Assembly: GCA_945897545.1 (NCBI GenBank)
Contig: CAMDGJ010000018.1
Location: 1 to 22,043, forward strand
Length of the DNA: 22,043 bases
From: Flavobacterium psychrophilum
GTDB lineage: Bacteria > Bacteroidota > Bacteroidia > Flavobacteriales > Flavobacteriaceae
Direction of reading: 5' to 3'
Positions 15,926 to 22,043 of this stretch are shown in pieces. Every line of letters begins with the position of its first letter. Position 1 is the first letter of the stretch. A program made the position numbers and the translations under genes. The notes beneath the pieces were generated by a model. It worked only from the letters and a program-made list of their open reading frames with translations. It was not told the DNA's origin and searched no databases.

Positions 15926-17305
15926 ATGAAAATATTCATAAACATTGTTTTTGCACTTCTCGTTACTTCGGGTTTAGCGTCGTGCAGTTCATCCGATAAT
16001 AATCCAGATCCAATCCCAGCTTATCCGCAATACGGCACACCCTTTGCCAATATGCCTAAACAAGAAGATGCTATTATTTATCAGGTAAATCTTCGTGCAT
16101 TTAGTCAAGCTGGAACCATAAAAGGAGTGCAAGACCGATTGACTTCCATTCAAGAACTTGGTGCAAATGTCATTTATTTAATGCCTATTTACCCTGTTGG
16201 GGTAGTTAGATCTGCGGGTGGAATAGGATCTCCGTATTCTGTTAAGGACTTCAAAGCGGTAAGTACCGAATTCGGAACTTTAGAAGACCTCCGTGTTTTA
16301 GTCGAGGAAGCCCACAAAAAAAATATGGCAGTAGTTCTGGATTGGGTTGCCAATCACACTTCTTGGGACAACGCCTGGATTACAGCTCACCCTGACTGGT
16401 ATCAAAAGGACGCTAGCGGAAATATCATCATTCCTCCAGGGACAAATTATAATGATGTAGCCCAATTGGATTTCAATAACACCGAAATGAAAAAAGCCAT
16501 GATTGACGCTATGTCCTACTGGGTTTATAGTGCCAATATTGACGGTTTCAGATGCGATTATGCCGATTTTGTTCCCCAAAATTTTTGGTCAGAAGCTATT
16601 GCGGCTTTACGAAAAATTAAAAATCAAAACATCTTAATGCTTGCCGAAGGAAAGAGAGTGAATCATTTTGCTTCTGGTTTTGATTATACTTTTGGTTTTG
16701 AATATTATGGTGGTTTGAAAAAAGTATTTAGCGAAAGCAAACCTACGACTGTAATACAAGATGCAAACGCTTTAGAATATGCAAATAATTATGTTAACTC
16801 CCAACGTATCGTAAGATATACAACCAATCACGATGTGAATCTTTCCGATGGAACTCCTTTGGAATTGTTTGGTGGTAAAAAAGGCTCAATTGCAACATTT
16901 GTTGTTGCAGCTTATATGAAATCGGTTCCAATGATTTACAACGCACAAGAAATTGGGTACGCCAAAAGAATCGATTATTTCACTAAAAATCCTATCGATT
17001 GGAGTACTGCCGATGCCAGTATACTAGCAGAATATAAAAAGATTATTGCTTTTAGAAACACCAGCACTGCCATCAAAACAGGAACTTACAAAGGATTTAG
17101 TAGTGATGCTGTAAGTGCCTTCACTATGGAAACCACAACTGATAAAGTTTTGGTACTAGCAAATCTAACTAGCTTAACAACGAAATACATTGTTCCGGCG
17201 GCATTGACAGCCACAGCTTGGAAAGATGCTTTCACCGGCGCTACGGCAATGGTAACTACAGAAATAACTTTACAACCTTACCAATATCTGGTACTTAAAA
17301 ATTAA
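15926..17305 (+). CDS. GH13 alpha-amylase, lipoprotein
   Basis: This 459-residue enzyme hydrolyses internal alpha-1,4 bonds of starch. The signal peptide ends in LASC with lipidated Cys20, followed by SSSDNNPD, an acidic tether that may direct it to the cell surface. The (beta/alpha)8 barrel covers about 45-380. All four GH13 regions are intact: DWVANH (139-144), GFRCD with nucleophile Asp211, LAEG with acid/base Glu241, and NHD (301-303) with Asp303. A short C-terminal beta domain follows (about 385-459, ending QPYQYLVLKN). It lacks the carbohydrate-binding modules present in its paralogue at 19786-21711, with which it shares long stretches of sequence. It follows the susE-like gene after 126 bases. 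Exact product size or branch specificity cannot be read from the sequence. Confidence 0.93.
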   Translation: MKIFINIVFALLVTSGLASCSSSDNNPDPIPAYPQYGTPFANMPKQEDAIIYQVNLRAFSQAGTIKGVQDRLTSIQELGANVIYLMPIYPVGVVRSAGGIGSPYSVKDFKAVSTEFGTLEDLRVLVEEAHKKNMAVVLDWVANHTSWDNAWITAHPDWYQKDASGNIIIPPGTNYNDVAQLDFNNTEMKKAMIDAMSYWVYSANIDGFRCDYADFVPQNFWSEAIAALRKIKNQNILMLAEGKRVNHFASGFDYTFGFEYYGGLKKVFSESKPTTVIQDANALEYANNYVNSQRIVRYTTNHDVNLSDGTPLELFGGKKGSIATFVVAAYMKSVPMIYNAQEIGYAKRIDYFTKNPIDWSTADASILAEYKKIIAFRNTSTAIKTGTYKGFSSDAVSAFTMETTTDKVLVLANLTSLTTKYIVPAALTATAWKDAFTGATAMVTTEITLQPYQYLVLKN

Positions 17306-17402
17306 CAGCAGAAAATTTTAGGACACGAATAAGTGTCTTACTCACAAATTTTATTTATTGTCCTTAAAACAAGAAGGCACAAAGATTAAATACACTCAAC
17401 TT

Positions 17403-17438
17403 TTTGTTTAAAAGAGTTTGGATGGTGTTTAGTTTTGC
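17403..17438 (+). promoter_or_regulatory. Candidate promoter for the GH97 gene
   Basis: TTG (17404-17406) and TAGTTTTGC (17430-17438) are separated by 23 bases, within the 17-23 range reported for flavobacterial promoters. This is the only place in the window where both elements were found together at acceptable spacing. The start codon lies 61 bases after the -7 element. It would let the GH97 gene be transcribed by the housekeeping sigma factor apart from the upstream operon. Confidence 0.5.
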
Positions 17439-17496
17439 CTGCTTCGACCCAACTGCCTTTGTGTTTTTTTGACAATTTAGTAATCACAAAACTTAA

Positions 17497-19677
<2,181 letters not shown>

Positions 19678-19785
19678 TATAAAGAGTTTGTGACTAGACC
19701 TATCAAAAACGGCTTTTTTTCTAATTAGGATTTATTAAAAAAAAAATCACCAACATTATAGTTAATCATTATAAAACTAAACAAC

Positions 19786-21711
19786 ATGAAGCAAAAATTA
19801 TTTTTTCTTATTTTTAGCCTTTTAGCCATTTCTTCTACTAATGCACAAAGCTCTGTTGCAATAGTTGGAGATGGAGCAGGTGGATGGCCTAGTGCAGGAG
19901 TAGATACAAATCAAATGACTTCAACAGATGGAGTGAATTGGACTATATTAAATGTAGCCATTACAGATGGTTACGTGAAATTTAGAGGGAATAACTCTTG
20001 GACTTCGCCATATAATTGGGGCGGAACAGCTTTTCCATCGGGGACAGCTGTATTGAACAGTAATGACGGCATTCATACATCAGCTGGATTTTATAATATT
20101 AATTTTAACAGCACAACAAGAGTTTATAATTTTTTTGCCGTAATAAGTTTGGCCGGCACGGGTGTTTCCGGTCTTGCATCGGGAACTGACATTAATTTAT
20201 CATCAACAGATGGAATTAATTACTCCTATACTGGAATTTCACTTGTTCCCGGCAGTGTTAAATTTCGAAAAAATCACTCTGATTTAAATATTTGGGGGTC
20301 TAATTCAAATACTAGCAATTTCCCACAAGGCACAGCAATCCAAAATGGACAAAATATAATAACAATCGCTGGAAGATATAATGTAAACTTCAATATAATT
20401 ACCGGAGGTTATACATTCTACTTTCCACTTATATCATTGGTTCACTCACCGCCGCCAGCTGGTCCTGCACATGCAGAAGATGCAGTTATTTACCAAGTAA
20501 ACATTCGTGCTTTTAGTAGCGCAGGCAACTTAAATGGAGTAAAAGCACGATTGAGTAGTATTAAGGAACTTGGAGCAAATGTTATTTATTTAATGCCAAT
20601 ACATCCTGTTGGAGTTTTAAATTCTGCCGGAGGATTAGGATCTCCTTATTCTATTAAAGATTATTTGGCGGTAAATACAGAATTTGGAACCTTACAAGAC
20701 CTTCGTGATTTAGTAAATGAAGCCCACAAATTGGATATGGCTGTGATGTTGGATTGGGTTGCCAATCATACTTCTTGGGATAATCCATGGATCACAGAAC
20801 ATTCGGATTGGTATGTAAAAGATGCGAATGGAAATATTCTTTCACCGCCAGGATGGAATGATGTTGCAGAGTTAAATTATAACAATATTCAAATGCGAAG
20901 TTCAATGATTGAGGCAATGAAGTATTGGGTTTACAATGCAAATATAGATGGCTTCAGATGTGATCACGCAGACGGTGTTCCGTATACTTTTTGGTCACAA
21001 GCGATAACTCAATTAAGAACAATACAAGGAAAAAAACTTTTGATGCTTGCAGAAGGTGTACGACAAGATCATTTCACTGCTGGTTTCGATTATACATTTG
21101 GTTTTAACTATTTTACAGCCTTAAAAAATGTGTATAGTCAAAATCAACCAGCAACGAGTTTACAAAATGCAAATGTTACAGAATATGCCAATATTAATGA
21201 CAATTCGAAACGAATCGTTAGATACACTTCAAATCATGATGTTAACTATTTAGAAGGAACACCTCAAGAGCTATTTGACGGAAATAGTGGGTCCGTTGCT
21301 GCATTTGTCGTAGCCGCTTATATGAAATCGGTTCCCATGATTTATAACGCGCAAGAAATAGGATATCTAAACAGAATTCCTTTTTTCACCCATACTCCTA
21401 TTAACTGGAATACTGGTAATGCTAGTATGCTAGTTGATTACAAGAAAATAATTGCTTTTAGAAATAGTAGCAATGCTATTAAAAAAGGCAGCTACACTGG
21501 ATATAGCAGCAATAAGGTATGCGTATTTACTATGCAAATTAATTCCGAAAAAGTGTTAGTAATTTCAAATTTATCTAATACAACCTCAACATATCTTACT
21601 CCTGCTTCACTATCTCAAATAGCATGGAAAGATGTTTTTAACAATTCTGCAAATCCATTAAGCACCCAGATAACTTTATTGCCATACCAATATTTAGTAT
21701 TAAAAAATTAA
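19786..21711 (+). CDS. GH13 alpha-amylase with two N-terminal SusE/SusF-like modules
   Basis: This 641-residue enzyme has a signal peptide cleaved by signal peptidase I near residue 20 (STNA-QSS) and no lipobox. It is therefore soluble in the periplasm or exported by another route; no type IX C-terminal domain is visible. Two related modules at about 23-118 and 119-213 share the pattern TDG-x-N then VKFR-x-N. Module 1 (VAIVGDGAGGW, VKFRGNNSW) resembles the second module of the SusE-like protein (WGIIGTATPGGW, LKFRLNNAW). A proline-rich linker (SPPPAGPAH) leads to the GH13 barrel: DWVANH (Asp323), GFRCD (nucleophile Asp393), LAEG (acid/base Glu423) and NHD (Asp485). The catalytic part is a close paralogue of the lipoprotein amylase at 15926-17305, including the C-terminal PYQYLVLKN. 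No clear promoter was found in 19678-19785. Confidence 0.92.
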   Translation: MKQKLFFLIFSLLAISSTNAQSSVAIVGDGAGGWPSAGVDTNQMTSTDGVNWTILNVAITDGYVKFRGNNSWTSPYNWGGTAFPSGTAVLNSNDGIHTSAGFYNINFNSTTRVYNFFAVISLAGTGVSGLASGTDINLSSTDGINYSYTGISLVPGSVKFRKNHSDLNIWGSNSNTSNFPQGTAIQNGQNIITIAGRYNVNFNIITGGYTFYFPLISLVHSPPPAGPAHAEDAVIYQVNIRAFSSAGNLNGVKARLSSIKELGANVIYLMPIHPVGVLNSAGGLGSPYSIKDYLAVNTEFGTLQDLRDLVNEAHKLDMAVMLDWVANHTSWDNPWITEHSDWYVKDANGNILSPPGWNDVAELNYNNIQMRSSMIEAMKYWVYNANIDGFRCDHADGVPYTFWSQAITQLRTIQGKKLLMLAEGVRQDHFTAGFDYTFGFNYFTALKNVYSQNQPATSLQNANVTEYANINDNSKRIVRYTSNHDVNYLEGTPQELFDGNSGSVAAFVVAAYMKSVPMIYNAQEIGYLNRIPFFTHTPINWNTGNASMLVDYKKIIAFRNSSNAIKKGSYTGYSSNKVCVFTMQINSEKVLVISNLSNTTSTYLTPASLSQIAWKDVFNNSANPLSTQITLLPYQYLVLKN

Positions 21712-21732
21712 TTACTAAAATTTAAAACAATC

Positions 21733-21776
21733 CCATCTTAAAAAACGGATGGTTTATTCAATTTTTTTATACTAAA
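21733..21776 (+). terminator. Weak terminator candidate after the second amylase gene
   Basis: CCATC (21733-21737) pairs with GATGG (21748-21752), and a T-rich stretch follows after some spacing. The stem is short and the T run is not adjacent, so termination is uncertain. Confidence 0.3.
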
Positions 21777-21806
21777 AAACAACAAAATTTACACTATTAC
21801 TAATCT

Positions 21807-21880
21807 AAAAACCAAAATTATGAACTAAAAATTTCTATGATTCGTGATTTGTCTTAAGACAATTTCATTTGCCAATGAGG
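21807..21880 (+). pseudogene. Decayed duplicate of the 5' end of the next gene
   Basis: This stretch aligns with 21943-22016 at a constant offset of 136 bases and no gaps. The first 17 bases, including the ATG, are identical, and the blocks TGATTTGTCTT and ACAATTTCATTTG are also identical. In the frame of the ATG at 21820 the copy reads Met-Asn-stop, has a second stop four codons later, then FVICLKTISFAN, against FLICLLTISFVN in the intact copy. It is a dead fragment of a signal-peptide coding region. Confidence 0.65.
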
Positions 21881-21897
21881 CTTAAATATCGTCAAGC

Positions 21898-21941
21898 GCT
21901 ACGAACAATTACCGCTCAAATATGCATGAAACGAACAATTA
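21898..21941 (+). promoter_or_regulatory. Upstream motif and 11-bp direct repeat before the last gene
   Basis: GCTACGAACAATTACCG (21898-21914) matches the motif upstream of susC at 15 of 17 bases and lies 58 bases before the start codon (68 for susC). Within this region ACGAACAATTA occurs twice, at 21901-21911 and 21931-21941, spaced by 30 bases. A role as regulator or sigma binding site is inferred from position and conservation. Confidence 0.45.
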
Positions 21942-21955
21942 AAAAAACCAAAATT

Positions 21956-22043
21956 ATGATTAAAAAAAATTTATTATTTCTGATTTGTCTTTTAACAATT
22001 TCATTTGTCAACGGACAAATTTCATCACTAGCAATTGTTGGTG
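21956..22043 (+). CDS. N-terminus of a secreted protein with a SusE/SusF-like start (partial)
   Basis: The frame opens at ATG 21956 and runs off the window after 29 codons. It encodes a signal peptide (MIKKNLLFLICLLTISF, cleavage near VNG-Q) followed by ISSLAIVG. This matches the SSVAIVGDG start of the first module in the amylase at 19786-21711. The gene is therefore probably another module-bearing PUL member: a third amylase, a SusF-like binding protein or similar. The short visible part cannot decide between them. No lipobox is seen. Confidence 0.7.
   Translation, partial: MIKKNLLFLICLLTISFVNGQISSLAIVG

Noticed and set aside
17322..17337. GACAC/GTGTC hairpin after the first amylase gene as a terminator
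   Set aside because: The stem is only five pairs and no T run follows directly.

Overview
The window looks like a chromosome segment of a Flavobacterium-like Bacteroidota. The evidence is low GC content, SusC/SusD-type outer-membrane proteins, Bacteroidota-style promoters (TAnnTTTG) without obvious Shine-Dalgarno sequences, and the short repeats scattered between genes. The genus is inferred from gene style and repeats, not from a marker search.

Left part (1-7490), mostly housekeeping. The tail of an IPExxxVDY-family gene (1-96) runs into pyruvate kinase (pyk), followed by a strong terminator. A FecA-like TonB-dependent receptor comes next, with its own promoter and terminator. On the minus strand lies DNA polymerase IV (dinB), whose predicted leader contains a perfect 26-bp hairpin. 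The gap at 5341-5933 is packed with repeats: that palindrome, a MITE-like element of about 206 bp flanked by 13-bp direct repeats, and two further repeat copies, the last ending exactly at the start codon of a CYTH-domain gene. An RlpA-like double-psi beta-barrel protein and a four-helix membrane protein follow on the minus strand.

Right part (7882 to end), a starch/alpha-glucan polysaccharide utilisation locus (PUL), all on the plus strand. The order is ECF sigma factor, FecR-type anti-sigma factor, SusC-like transporter with an N-terminal STN signalling domain, SusD-like lipoprotein, SusE-like lipoprotein, GH13 alpha-amylase lipoprotein, GH97 alpha-glucosidase (SusB-like), a second GH13 amylase carrying two N-terminal SusE/SusF-like modules, and the first 29 codons of a gene with a similar N-terminus.

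Inferred working model: surface SusD/SusE and the lipoprotein amylase bind and cut starch, SusC imports the oligosaccharides, and GH97 trims them to glucose in the periplasm. Substrate-loaded SusC signals through its STN domain to FecR, which releases the ECF sigma factor to raise PUL expression. Pyruvate kinase is not linked to the PUL by position.

The most unusual points are: a 17-bp motif (15/17 match) shared upstream of susC and of the last partial gene; a decayed duplicate of the last gene's 5' end exactly 136 bp upstream of it; starch-binding modules fused to an amylase; the hairpin at the dinB start codon; and the MITE-like element. No tRNA, rRNA, CRISPR array or transposase gene was found.
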